Positions 17,313 to 26,239 of a stretch of DNA of 64,000 nt are shown piece by piece. The stretch comes from Sinomonas atrocyanea. Its GTDB lineage: Bacteria > Actinomycetota > Actinomycetes > Actinomycetales > Micrococcaceae. The stretch's first letter is position 1, and each line of letters opens with the position of its first letter. Below the pieces are notes generated by a model, which saw only the letters and a program-made list of their open reading frames with translations, did not search any database and was not told the origin of the DNA. The stretch is taken from positions 992,001-1,056,000 of the forward strand of contig NZ_CP014518.1 of assembly GCF_001577305.1 (NCBI RefSeq), given 5' to 3'. The translations under genes were made by a program, and so were the position numbers.

Positions 17313-17660
17313 CTACCCCGACGGCTCTGCCGATGTCTGCCTTGAGTGCTTGTGCCTTGAGCCCGCGTGCCCGCCTGGCCTTAGCGTCGCCAGCGGTGAC
17401 CTCGCGCCTGCCGGGGCGGCGGCTTTGGCTACTGCTATCGCCGTGCCGGCGCGTGTGCGTTCGGAGAGCTCGTCGCGTTCGAGCTCGGCCTCGGGGTCGT
17501 CCCGCAGGGAGCGGAACTCGATGTCCCTGGCCTTGAAGGTGTCCAGCCGCTCGAGCAGGTTGCGGGTGTTGCGCACCAGCCGGTCCAGCTTCCACACCAT
17601 GACCTCATCGCCCCGGCTGAGTCGGTCGAGCATCCTGTCCAGCTCCCCCGGCCGGCCCTA
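17313..17660 (-). pseudogene. Serine recombinase (resolvase/invertase) remnant
   Basis: The fragment GELDRMLDRLSRGDEVMVWKLDRLVRNTRNLLE is unmistakably the second half of a resolvase catalytic domain, including the LDR-L-R segment. The catalytic serine region is absent at the N-terminal side. Downstream the SIETDTPAG-type block is lost, and ERDELSERTRAG is followed by unrelated residues in place of the DNA-binding helix-turn-helix. It abuts the decayed DapA-family gene, which suggests that a mobile element once inserted here and was partly deleted. Confidence 0.75.
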
Positions 17661-18300
17661 GTGCCGCTGACCTCGTGGTTTGGCAGATCCGCTCGCCTCC
17701 CAGATGTACGGCTTCCGGGTGCACGGTGCACGGCCCGTATGACCCATCGGCCGGTCTTCGTTGCACCCGGCGGCGGTCCTCGAAGTGGATCGGGGGCAGG
17801 ATCTCCTCCCACCGGGCCACCGCGCTGTCCCGCCGGCCCGCATGGAAGTCGTGCATGATCTGGCCCAGCTGGTCGGGCACCTGCTCATGGTTCCCTGCGC
17901 GCCAGCTTCCAGGTCCGGGATGAGCGTGATTGCTTCCACGCCGTCGAAAAGGGCAAGCTCGCGCCTGCTGCGGGTGCGAGGGCCCGCAGCTTGTCCGCGG
18001 TCTGGGGCATCTCGACCTTCACGTATTCAACCTGCGGGATCTCGTTCGCGAGCCGGGCGAGCAGCACCCCGGACAGCGGTGTCGGGCTCATTGGGGCGTC
18101 CCCGATATGACGTCGATCTCGACCCCGTCGGTGACGCTTGAAGTACTCGACCACCGTGTCCTCGTCGACCCTGAACGTGGCGCCGAAGAACGGTGCCATG
18201 AGCATGACCATGGCCGCGCCTTCCCGCTGGGCCATCAGGCTCCGCTCGCGAAGACTGTCGGAACAACGGGGACGACCCCGGTGATGATGTTCATCCGGGA
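17661..18300 (-). pseudogene. Decayed DapA-family aldolase/dehydratase gene
   Basis: The minus strand begins MNIITGVVPVVPTVF, a typical N-terminus of the DapA/NAL class I lyase family. Family-like pieces then continue in shifting frames: AAMVMLMAPFFGATFRVDE, VEYFKR, then DGVEIDVIS, LARLANEIPQVEYVKVEMPQ (whose YVKVE Lys matches the Schiff-base position), DGVEAITLIPDLEAGAQG and GQIMHDFHAGRRDSAVARWEE. At least four frame changes and a stop soon after the N-terminus make it non-functional. It lies 80 bp downstream of a galactonate-type dehydratase, whose 2-keto-3-deoxy product such lyases often cleave, so it was probably the next enzyme of that pathway. Confidence 0.75.
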
Positions 18301-18380
18301 TTCTTGATTCGTGTCGTATGGGGAACGAGGTGCTCAGTGATCTACGGAAAGGGCGCCCGCCATTCGCGGGCTCGGAAGGT

Positions 18381-19544
18381 TCACCAGTCGGAGACCGATC
18401 CGTCGCTGGCGCGGGTGTGGATTTGAAGTTCAGGTTCGTAGGGGTGTTCTGCGGCAGCCTCTTCGTTGACCGTGATGCCCCAGCCGGGGCCGGCTGGTTC
18501 GGTGATGAATCCGTCGACGATCGGGAATGTCCCGCTGACGACGTCGTTCCGCCACGGCACGTCCGAGCGCATGACCTCCTGGATGATGACGCCGGGGGTG
18601 GCGAAGGCCATGTGTTGGTTGACAGCGGTGGCGATGGGGCCGAGCGGGTTGTGGGGCGCCAGTGGTATGTGGTGGCTCTCGGCAAGGGCTGCGATCTTCC
18701 GCAGCCCGGTGGGACCGCCGACGTGGCAGATGTCGGGCTGGAGGACGGCGCACGCGTTGGCCGCGAGATGGGTCCGGAACTCCTGGAGGCTGATCAGCCG
18801 CTCTCCGGCGGCGACCGGGAAAGGAAGGGCGCGGGCTACTGCGGCGAGGGCCTCGGGGTTGCCCGGCTGGCAGGGCTCCTCGAAGAACCAGGGCTTGTAG
18901 GGTGCGAGGGCGTGGCCGTAGGCGATCGCTCCGGCTGCGCTGGTGCGCCCGTGGAGGTCGACCATGATGTCCACGGCGCCTCCCACCGCCTCGCGCACCG
19001 CCCGCATCGCCGCGGCCGCCCCGTTCAGGTCCTCTTCGCTGGGCAGGCCCGACCCGCTGGGAACGGCGAGGATCTTCAGGGCGGTGAAGCCGTCGGCTAC
19101 GGCCTTCTGGGCCGCCTCTCCGAAGCGCTCCACAGTGGCTGGACCGTAGACCACGGAGCTGTCGCCCCCGCCGAGGTGGTCATACATGCGCAGCTTGTCC
19201 CTGACCGCACCGCCCAGGAGCTGGTAGGCGGGCACGTCGTAGAGCCGGGCGTTGATGTCCCAGAGGGCCTGGTCGATACCCGAGAGAGCGCTCGAGGTGA
19301 CCACTCCGCCCTGGAAGAAGTGGTCGCGCTGCATGGCCTGCCAGAGGTACTCGATGCGGCGCGGGTCTTGGCCGAGGACGACCGGTGCGAGGTCCGCCAC
19401 GGCTGCTGCGACCGCACGGCTCTGCCATTCCAGGGTCGCCTCTCCCCATCCGACCAGACCTTCCCTGTCGGTGGACACCTTGACGAAAACCCAGTTGCGC
19501 AGGCGGGCATTGACGACGAGGGTCTCTACTGCGGTGATCTTCAT
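18381..19544 (-). CDS. Enolase-superfamily sugar-acid dehydratase, galactonate dehydratase-like
   Basis: 387 residues of the mandelate racemase/muconate lactonizing group. It dehydrates an aldonic acid to its 2-keto-3-deoxy acid. The Asp/His pair in IMVDLHGR, the metal Glu residues in FFEEP and AGERL, the Asp in QPDICHVGG and the His in APHNPLGPI match the DgoD arrangement. ATG 19544 has AAAGG upstream. The transporter gene 185 bp upstream is of the DgoT class and a DapA-family remnant follows, so galactonate or a related aldonate is the likely substrate. The exact sugar acid is not proven. Confidence 0.85.
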   Translation of the reverse strand: MKITAVETLVVNARLRNWVFVKVSTDREGLVGWGEATLEWQSRAVAAAVADLAPVVLGQDPRRIEYLWQAMQRDHFFQGGVVTSSALSGIDQALWDINARLYDVPAYQLLGGAVRDKLRMYDHLGGGDSSVVYGPATVERFGEAAQKAVADGFTALKILAVPSGSGLPSEEDLNGAAAAMRAVREAVGGAVDIMVDLHGRTSAAGAIAYGHALAPYKPWFFEEPCQPGNPEALAAVARALPFPVAAGERLISLQEFRTHLAANACAVLQPDICHVGGPTGLRKIAALAESHHIPLAPHNPLGPIATAVNQHMAFATPGVIIQEVMRSDVPWRNDVVSGTFPIVDGFITEPAGPGWGITVNEEAAAEHPYEPELQIHTRASDGSVSDW

Positions 19545-19729
19545 GCTGCCTTTCCTGCCTGCCGCGGCAGGCTGTGATCGTAGTGTGAGGTACCGGCATG
19601 CGGACGTATATGGACCGCGATGCGGGACGAGCCGTCGGGGTCGCCCTGGCCGTGGGAGTGCGAGGGGCAACCGGGTCCCTTTCCCGGCCGCCCGAGGAGG
19701 CTGTGTCAGGGCGGCCGGTGTTGTGGCTG

Positions 19730-21046
19730 CTAGTTCGTTTGGAGGCGTTCGACGTTGTCGACCAAGAAGATGTAGGCGAGCGCCCCGACGGCTGCGACGA
19801 CGGCGACGTATCCGATGCCGCCGACGAAGGAGCCTGTGAGTTCGACGATGTATCCGATCACGAGGGGGGAGACGATTCCTCCCACGTTCCCTATGAAGTT
19901 GAACAGGCCGCCCGTGACCCCGAATTTGCCGACCGGTGCGATGTCCGCCACGAGGGACCAGGAGATGGCCGACATGCCCTGAGCGAAGAATGCCAGGGAC
20001 ATGATGGTGATGATCAGGGCCGGATCGTCCGTGAAGTTGGCCAAGACGATCACGGATGCACCTACGAGGCCGGTGATGATGGGCGCCTTGCGGGCCACGT
20101 TGACCGAGGTGCCGCGCTTGAGCATGCGGTCGGACCAGGAACCGGCGAAGAACACCCCGATCAGGGCCATGATGTAGGGGATGGAGGCCATGAATCCGGC
20201 ATTCAGCAGGGTGAAGTGCTTTGCCCTCACTAGGTATGACGGGAACCATGTCAGGAAGAAGAACAGGGTCGAGCTGATCGCGAACTGTCCTATCAGGATC
20301 CCGATCATGCGCCGGTGCCGAAGGAGTCGGAGGACGTCGGACCAGCTGGCCCTGTCATGCTTGGGGGTGTCCACAACGGCGCCTCCGTCGGCGAGCAGAC
20401 GCATCTCCTCCGGCGAGACCCTAGGGTGACCCTTGGGGGTATTGCGGATCCTAGTGAGCCAGACAACGGCCCACGCCAGCCCGAGTCCGCCGCAGAGGTA
20501 GAACACCGACTGCCAGCCCAGCGCCGTGGCCACTGCGGCCAGCACGGGAGTGGCGACGGCCAGGCCGACATATTCTCCGGCCGTGTAGGCTGCGGTCGCG
20601 GTACCCCGTTCCTTCTTGGGGAACCAGGAAGCCACCAGTGCCGAATTCGCCGGGAAGGCCGGGGCCTCGGCCGCCCCGAGTGCGAGACGAAGGCCGAAGA
20701 GGACCCCGAACCCGCGGGCGAGGCCGATCGCGCAGGTCGCCAGCGACCAGGCAATGAGGGCATAGCCGAACGCCAGCTTCGCGCCGACTTTGTCGATGAG
20801 CCAGCCGGCGGGGATCTGCAGGATGGCGTAGGTCCAGCTGAACGCGGAGAACAGCAGACCGGTCTGTGCCGCATCGAGCCTGAGATCCGCACTCAGCGCC
20901 GGAGCCACGATGGCAAGGTTGGCGCGGTCAAGGTAGTTGATGGCCGTGCTCACCGATATGACCATCAGGATCCCGAATCGGACCCTGCTGCCTCGGCTGA
21001 GCTTCATCGAGGAAGAACCCAACTGCTGCTGCGTCACTGCATCCAT
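19730..21046 (-). CDS. MFS transporter, anion:cation symporter family (DgoT/GudP-like)
   Basis: 438 residues with 12 hydrophobic segments. INYLDRANLAIVAPAL in helix 1, GWLIDKVGAK and GLRLALGAAEAPAFPANSALVASWFPKKERG are signatures of the ACS family that imports galactonate, glucarate and related hexonates with protons. It precedes the dehydratase on the same strand and is divergent from a GntR gene, with a paired inverted repeat between them. This is the standard layout of a substrate-induced aldonate locus. Confidence 0.9.
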   Translation of the reverse strand: MDAVTQQQLGSSSMKLSRGSRVRFGILMVISVSTAINYLDRANLAIVAPALSADLRLDAAQTGLLFSAFSWTYAILQIPAGWLIDKVGAKLAFGYALIAWSLATCAIGLARGFGVLFGLRLALGAAEAPAFPANSALVASWFPKKERGTATAAYTAGEYVGLAVATPVLAAVATALGWQSVFYLCGGLGLAWAVVWLTRIRNTPKGHPRVSPEEMRLLADGGAVVDTPKHDRASWSDVLRLLRHRRMIGILIGQFAISSTLFFFLTWFPSYLVRAKHFTLLNAGFMASIPYIMALIGVFFAGSWSDRMLKRGTSVNVARKAPIITGLVGASVIVLANFTDDPALIITIMSLAFFAQGMSAISWSLVADIAPVGKFGVTGGLFNFIGNVGGIVSPLVIGYIVELTGSFVGGIGYVAVVAAVGALAYIFLVDNVERLQTN

Positions 21047-21169
21047 CTCCCAACCCTCGAAGCGCCCGGGCAGATGATCTCCTTCGACCCGCAGGCGGCG
21101 GATCCCACGACGGTGTGGGCATGCCGCAACTCTGCAGCAACCTGGGTCGCCGAGTCAAGAAGTAGTAGT

Positions 21170-21207
21170 ACTAATGGCATGATTAGTGTGACTAGTCATT
21201 GGTTAGT
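21170..21207 (+). promoter_or_regulatory. Paired GntR-type inverted repeats between transporter and regulator
   Basis: ACTAATGGCATGATTAGT (21170-21187) is an inverted repeat with arms ACTAAT/ATTAGT. A second, looser copy ACTAGTCATTGGTTAGT follows at 21191-21207. The AT-rich block stands out in a GC-rich setting and lies between the divergent DgoT-like and GntR genes. Confidence 0.6.
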
Positions 21208-21349
21208 CCACTGCTTCCTGAGAGGTCCGGCTCGTCTGCGCCCCGTGCCTTCCGGGCCGTTCTCGCACTCCGGACGGGGGAAGGGCCCGCACAGGGGAGG
21301 GCGCGGCGGAAGGCCCTACACTGACAGGATCACCACGAGAGGGGGCCAT

Positions 21350-22147
21350 GTGGCTCGGCGCCAGCGGGCACGGCTGTACGACGAGGTGCTGTCCGGACTC
21401 GGGCGCCGCATCGTGGGCGGCGACCTAGGCCCGGGGACCGTGCTCGATCCGGCTGGCCTGGGCGTCGAGCACGGCGTGAGCCGCACGGTGGTCCGAGAAG
21501 TCCTGAGGGGACTGGGCAGCCGCGGGCTGGTCACCGCCTCCCCGAGGAGCGGGACCGTGGTGAACGAACGGGAGGACTGGGTCCTGCTCGACCCCGCCGT
21601 GCTGCGATGGCGCTTCGAGACCAGGCCAGACGACTACTTCCTCGAGGAGCTCACCGAGCTACGGCAGGTCATCGAGCCGGCCATCGCCCGGTTCGCGGCG
21701 GAGCGCCGCACTGACCACGACATCGCCGCGCTCTCGGATGCCCTCTCGGCCATGGAAGCATCCGACACCAAGAAGGCCGAAAGCCACATCGACGCGGACG
21801 TCCGGTTCCACCATGCCCTCCTGCGCAGCGCCCACAACGAGCTGTTCGAGCACATGTCGGTCATCATCGAGATCGGCCTCAGATGCCGCGACCGGTACGT
21901 CATCAGCTCGGGCAACCTCGCCGCTCCCGGAAGCCACGAAGAGATCATCGCCGCCCACGCCGAAGTGCTCGAAGCAGTGAGGAAACGGCGGCGCCACTCC
22001 GCTGAGATGGCGATGCGCGGACTGCTGAACAGGTCCGCCCAGGACAACCGGAGCGTGCAGAGAACCGAGCGGCAGGGCCAGAAGGTCGAGTACGAGGTCG
22101 GCCAGGGGCAGAAGGGCCCTGTGGCCCATAAGACCCGTCCCCTCTGA
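21350..22147 (+). CDS. GntR-family (FadR/FCD) regulator with a cold-shock-protein C-terminal tail
   Basis: 265 residues from GTG 21350. The DNA-binding domain is at about 5-70 (LGVEHGVSRTVVREVLRGLGSRGLV) and an FCD ligand domain follows (ELRQVIEPAIARFAAERR, DVRFHHALLRSAHNELF, AHAEVLEAV), so it should sense an aldonate and repress the DgoT-like gene. After residue 240 or so the sequence becomes RQGQKVEYEVGQGQKGP and then AHKTRPL. This is the end of a CspA protein (compare 29464-29667), and the stop-codon context is also shared. The last 25 residues are therefore not native; since the FCD core precedes them, the regulator may still work. Confidence 0.85.
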   Translation: MARRQRARLYDEVLSGLGRRIVGGDLGPGTVLDPAGLGVEHGVSRTVVREVLRGLGSRGLVTASPRSGTVVNEREDWVLLDPAVLRWRFETRPDDYFLEELTELRQVIEPAIARFAAERRTDHDIAALSDALSAMEASDTKKAESHIDADVRFHHALLRSAHNELFEHMSVIIEIGLRCRDRYVISSGNLAAPGSHEEIIAAHAEVLEAVRKRRRHSAEMAMRGLLNRSAQDNRSVQRTERQGQKVEYEVGQGQKGPVAHKTRPL

Positions 22148-22150
22148 GCA
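22071..22150 (+). repeat. Csp gene 3'-end segment fused into the GntR gene
   Basis: From about 22071 the DNA closely follows the final 75 bp of the csp genes ending at 29667 and 54920, on through the TGA and GCAGC beyond it. It marks the joint of a past recombination event. Confidence 0.75.
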
Positions 22151-22817
22151 GCCAGCGCGCCTCTGACGGGAATGGCCCGATCAGATTGTGCAGACGGCGT
22201 CTGCACAGGGAACCGGGAGCCGCAGCGACGTCCTGCCCGACACCGTCCCGGCCCCGTCGGGCGCGAGCAGGGCACTGCCTGGGAGTGGGGCTGGATCGTT
22301 GGATTAGGGGGGTTGGGGCGATAGAGCTTGAGACGGCCTCGAGCGATCGTCGTGGTAGACCCCAGTTCTGTCGAGGATGTGCACGGGACGGGGTCGACAC
22401 CTGTGTCACGGGCAGCGGACCCAGTAGGCCCAGCAGGTCCGGCCCGCTGCCGGCGCCGTACTTGCTCGTGGACGGCAGGCCTGCGGGGTAGGCAGCGCTC
22501 GTAGAGGATGAGGCCGGGAGCCGGTCGGCAATGAGGGTGGTCGCCGTGTGGTCATCGCTGGTGAGGGTGCGGAGGGTGATCTGGGTGATCGGCAGGGACC
22601 TTCCGCTACGGCCGGGTCGAGCTCGGCGTTGATGACTGCGATCGTCTCGGCCGCGGTGAGGACGCTCCACCCTTGCTGGTTCTCAATCCTGTGCCGGTAC
22701 AGCAGGCAGGCTGTCGCGCCACGCATTGGGGACGCAGCCTGGGGCAATCTTCCCGGTCCACTCATTTGAATCCCCAGTGGATTGGTCCCGTTGCCGTTGC
22801 CGGGTTTTGAGGGCCAA
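22148..22817. other. No gene recognised; contains a 21-bp perfect palindrome
   Basis: About 670 bp after the chimeric regulator. Several open frames exist on the minus strand but none shows recognisable domains or convincing starts. A palindrome sits at 22187-22207. The region is probably decayed sequence between two pseudogene-bearing segments. Confidence 0.45.
22187..22207. repeat. Perfect palindrome TGTGCAGACG-G-CGTCTGCACA
   Basis: Ten-base arms around a single G, 40 bp after the GntR stop codon. There is no T tract, so it is either an operator or a factor-dependent hairpin terminator. Confidence 0.5.
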
Positions 22818-23245
22818 TCAGCAGATACGGCGACCCGGCTGTAGCAGGGAGTCGTCCCATGGGGAGATTCGCGGGGTGGTTTGGCGCCAGTAGTACTGGA
22901 GATCCTCGGTGTCCCAGCCGGTGTAGATGTCGTCCCAGTCTGCTCCTCCATGGTGGGTAAGTGATTTGGCCTCGATTGGTTCGGAGGCGGGCTGGTATCT
23001 CACGTCCATCGAGAGCCGCACTTGGCTCCTGTTCCGGGGTGCGAGGGCCTTGTGCACCGTCAGCGCGGGGAAGGTGTGGACGTCGCCGGCCGCGGAGTCT
23101 GTGCCCGCCCAGTCGGTCTCGCCGTCGCAGAGTTCCGCCCCGATGCCTCGGGCGCCCGCCGCCTGATGAATTGGAAGGTGCCCGTTCAGGTGTGAGCCCC
23201 GCAGCACGGCCAAGGGCCCGAGGTCCCGCGGGCAGTCCCCGAGCG
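22818..23245 (-). pseudogene. Phytanoyl-CoA dioxygenase (PhyH) family, C-terminal remnant
   Basis: About 140 residues at the end of a minus-strand frame match the second half of a PhyH-type Fe(II)/2-oxoglutarate oxygenase: CPRDLGPLAVLRGSHLNG, GDVHTFPALTVHKALAPRN with the distal iron His, and RLSMDVRYQPASEPI with the 2-oxoglutarate Arg. The N-terminal half with the HxD iron pair is missing; upstream of about 23245 the frame is only the shadow of other sequence. It cannot encode an active enzyme. Confidence 0.75.
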
Positions 23246-23468
23246 ACGGCCCCGGCGAACACCCAGACGTGCCGACCCTTCGCGGCCTGGGCTCGTCGGA
23301 CACTGCCCTTCCGTGCCCCACAGAAGAAGGCCGGAGCCGGGACGCTCGCGTACCGGCGGCCGCGACCTGCCGGCTGACGTCAGGGAGGGCTCTTGCTGGA
23401 TGCACGCGTAGCCTAAGAGGACGACACGTGGGGTCTGCGGTTAGTGCTTCGGAAGAAGGTTGAGTTTT

Positions 23469-24656
23469 TTGAGTTCGGTGCTGCACGGTGTTCGCGCGGG
23501 CGATCTGAGGCGCACGAACGGGCGGGTGGTCCTGGAGGAGCTGATCTCGGCCCGCTCCGCCACCGCCCCCGAGTTGGCGGGCAGGACCGGACTGTCGAAG
23601 CCGACGGTCGCTTCTGCGCTGCGTTCGCTTCAGCGTGCCGGACTCGTCGAAGAGCGTGGCCTCCGTTCTGGCCAGTCGGGACAGTCGCCGGTGGTGTGGG
23701 GGATCGACAGGTCGGCGGGGGCGGTGCTCAGCGTCGATGTGGGCACCCAGTGGGTGCGGCTGGCGCTCACCGGCCTTGACGGGGAGCGGCTCGCCCTGTG
23801 GCGGGAGCGTCCGGCCTCTCCTTCGGCCGATGGTGTGCTGGCTGCGCTGGATGCTGGTTTCGCCCGTGTACTGGGGGAGGCGGCCCTCGACCGGGAGGCG
23901 ATTGCCTTCGTTGTGGTCGGGAGCCCTGGAGTTGTGCACCCCGAGTCCGGCGTGCTCGAGCACGCGTCGAACCTCCCGGGCTGGGGCGAGATGGCGACGC
24001 TGGCGGCGCTGCGCTCCCGGTTCGGGCAGGCCCTGCTGGTGGTGAAGGACGTGTATCTGGCGGCCTTGGGGGAGGCGCAGGCGCGGCGGGACACGGGACA
24101 GGACGACTTCGTGCTGTTCTCGATCGGACGCGGCGTGGGTGCTGCGGTGGTACGGGCGGGCCAGACGCTCGCCGGCGCCCGCGGACTTGCCGGGGAGATC
24201 GCCTTCCTGCCCCTTGCAGCCCCTGCCGGGGAGGTCCTTACCGCTGGGGGGCCCTCGGCCAGGGGCGCCCTCGAAGAGGCCGCCTCGGCGGATGCCATGC
24301 TTGCGCGGGCGGCGGAGGGCGGGGCCCGCTTCGGCACCGTCGCCGAACTGATGGAGGCAGCCCGGGAGGGCAGCACCGAGGCGGAGGCCGTGGTGGACGG
24401 GGAGGCCAGGCTCGCTGCCTTCGCCCTCAGCGCGTTCACAGTGGTCGTCGACCCGCCGCTGATCGTGCTCGCCGGCAGCGTCGGCCTGCACGGAGGGGCC
24501 CATTTCGCCGAGGCCGTGAATAGGCACCTCCAGTCGATGCTTCCATTCCCGGTCCCGCGGGTGGAGGTCAGCCGGGCGGGGGAGGACGCGATCCTGGACG
24601 GGGGCGCGGAGAAGGCCCTCCAGCTTGCCTGGGAGAAGCTCTCCTCCTCCCTCTGA
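23469..24656 (+). CDS. ROK-family transcriptional regulator
   Basis: About 395 residues. The N-terminal winged helix (LEELISARSATAPELAGRTGLSKPTVASALRSLQRAGLVEE) is followed by a ROK sugar-binding fold with the ATPase-like strand SVDVGTQWVRLALTG and SIGRGVGAAVV. The CxCGxxGC zinc motif of classical ROK proteins is replaced by AAPAGEVLTAGGPSARG. TTG 23469 has GGAAGAAGG nine bases upstream; TTG 23460 is an alternative. Regulators of this type (NagC/XylR-like) respond to a sugar or sugar phosphate. The gene stands directly before an amino-sugar operon on the same strand. Confidence 0.9.
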   Translation: MSSVLHGVRAGDLRRTNGRVVLEELISARSATAPELAGRTGLSKPTVASALRSLQRAGLVEERGLRSGQSGQSPVVWGIDRSAGAVLSVDVGTQWVRLALTGLDGERLALWRERPASPSADGVLAALDAGFARVLGEAALDREAIAFVVVGSPGVVHPESGVLEHASNLPGWGEMATLAALRSRFGQALLVVKDVYLAALGEAQARRDTGQDDFVLFSIGRGVGAAVVRAGQTLAGARGLAGEIAFLPLAAPAGEVLTAGGPSARGALEEAASADAMLARAAEGGARFGTVAELMEAAREGSTEAEAVVDGEARLAAFALSAFTVVVDPPLIVLAGSVGLHGGAHFAEAVNRHLQSMLPFPVPRVEVSRAGEDAILDGGAEKALQLAWEKLSSSL

Positions 24657-24699
24657 CCCCTGCGCGCCCCGGGGATGTGATCCGGGACGCACATCCCCC

Positions 24700-24729
24700 T
24701 TGACGTCGATCGGAAAATACTTTTACGAT
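24700..24729 (+). promoter_or_regulatory. Probable sigma-70-type promoter of the amino-sugar operon
   Basis: TTGACG at 24700-24705 and TACGAT at 24724-24729, with an 18-bp spacer rich in A/T (GGAAAATACTTT). It is 61 bp upstream of the permease start codon, the only convincing promoter between the ROK regulator and the permease. The AT-rich spacer is a likely operator. Confidence 0.55.
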
Positions 24730-24790
24730 TGGGCCAGTCCACCCCTCCTGTCGGGGGCTGCGGCTTCCCTCTTCTAGCAAGGAATCAACG

Positions 24791-26239
24791 ATGGCGTCAT
24801 TCCCTGACCGCGCGCCGCAGCTGCGGCGCCGCATCGGCTCCTTCCAGGCCACCGCGATGAACATGTCGCAGATGGTCGGGATCGGCCCGTTCATCACCAT
24901 CCCGGCCATGATCGTGGCCTTCGGAGGCCCGCAGGCCGTGGTCGGCTGGATCGCAGGCGCGATCCTCGCGCTGGCGGACGGGCTGGTCTGGGCCGAGCTC
25001 GGCGCGGCCATGCCGGGCTCGGGCGGGACCTACGTGTACCTGCGCGAGGCGTTCAAGCGCCGGACAGGCCGCCTGATGCCGTTCCTCTTCGTCTGGTCCG
25101 CGGTGCTGTTCATCCCGCTGATCATGTCCACCGGCGTCATCGGCTTCGTCCAGTACCTCGGATACCTCATCCCGGGCATGGATGACATGACCGGGAATGT
25201 GGTCGGGCTGGCGCTGATCGCGGTGATCACCGTGGTGCTCTGGCGGCGGATCGAATCTCTCGGCCGGCTCACGGTGGTGCTGTGGGTGATCATGGTCGCC
25301 ACAGTGCTGACCGTCATCCTCGCCTGCTTCACCCACTTCAACGCCGCCCAGGTCTTCGACTTCCCTGCAGGGGCGTTCGACATCTCCTCGGGCGGGTTCT
25401 GGGTCGCCTTCGTGGCCGGCCTGACGATTGGGATCTACGACTACCTCGGCTACAACACCGCCGCCTACATGGGCGCCGAGATGAAGTCCCCGGGCCGGAC
25501 GATCCCCCGCTCGGTCGTGTTCTCGGTGTTCGGGATCATGGTGATCTACCTCTTCACCCAGATCGGTGTCCTGGGCGTGGTGAAGTGGCAGGAGATGCTC
25601 GACACCGGCTCCCAGGCCTACACCTCGGTCGTCTCACTCCTCCTCGAGCGAACCTGGGGTCCCGGGGCCGCCGCGGTGGTGACCGTCTTCATCCTCGTCA
25701 CCGCGTTCGCCTCCCTCCTGGTCGGCCTACTCGCGGGCTCGCGCGTCCCCTACGACGCGGCCCGGGACGGGGTGTTCTTCAAGGCCTTCGCCAAGCTCCA
25801 CCCCACCAAGGAGTTCCCGATCGCCGGCTTGATCACTATGGGCGTCGGCACGATGGCAGGCTTCCTCATCGGCCGCTTCACCGACATCTCCGCCCTGATC
25901 CAGCTGCTGACCGCCGTGATGGTCCTCGTCCAGGCCCTCGGCCAGATCGCGGCCGTGGTGCTCCTGCGCCGCCGGCGGGACATGGTGCGGCCCTACCGCA
26001 TGTGGCTCTACCCGCTGCCCCTGATCGTCGCAGGGGCGGGATGGATCGCGGTCTACCTCTACTCCGACGCCAACGCCCCGGGCCTGCACCCGATCGAGCT
26101 CTCCCTCGGCTGGGTCGCCCTCGGCGTGGTCCTCTTCCTCGTCTGGGCCAAGCGCGAGAAGACCTGGCCCTTCGGCCCGCTGCCCGTCGAGCCGAACGAG
26201 GTCGACGCCGAGATCCACCTCGACGAGGTCCGCGCGTGA
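24791..26239 (+). CDS. APC-superfamily permease
   Basis: 482 residues with about 12 membrane helices. It has the amino-acid/polyamine/organocation layout: MVGIGPFITIPAMIVAFGGPQAV in helix 1, ADGLVWAELGAAMPGSGGTYVYLREAF in helices 2-3 and GAEMKSPGRTIPRSV after helix 6. Such carriers normally move amino acids or amines by proton symport or exchange. Here it is fused into an operon (four-base overlap) with a ROK kinase and glucosamine-6-phosphate deaminase and with no other importer. An amino sugar, a cationic amine at neutral pH, is therefore a plausible substrate by inference. Confidence 0.88.
   Translation: MASFPDRAPQLRRRIGSFQATAMNMSQMVGIGPFITIPAMIVAFGGPQAVVGWIAGAILALADGLVWAELGAAMPGSGGTYVYLREAFKRRTGRLMPFLFVWSAVLFIPLIMSTGVIGFVQYLGYLIPGMDDMTGNVVGLALIAVITVVLWRRIESLGRLTVVLWVIMVATVLTVILACFTHFNAAQVFDFPAGAFDISSGGFWVAFVAGLTIGIYDYLGYNTAAYMGAEMKSPGRTIPRSVVFSVFGIMVIYLFTQIGVLGVVKWQEMLDTGSQAYTSVVSLLLERTWGPGAAAVVTVFILVTAFASLLVGLLAGSRVPYDAARDGVFFKAFAKLHPTKEFPIAGLITMGVGTMAGFLIGRFTDISALIQLLTAVMVLVQALGQIAAVVLLRRRRDMVRPYRMWLYPLPLIVAGAGWIAVYLYSDANAPGLHPIELSLGWVALGVVLFLVWAKREKTWPFGPLPVEPNEVDAEIHLDEVRA

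Noticed and set aside
20315..22147. A long plus-strand frame running into the GntR gene
   Set aside because: The first 345 codons are antisense to the MFS transporter; the real start is GTG 21350 with a ribosome binding site.
22818..24692. A 624-codon minus-strand frame antisense to the ROK regulator
   Set aside because: Only the last about 140 codons show homology (PhyH remnant). The rest is a GC-driven open frame opposite a clear gene.
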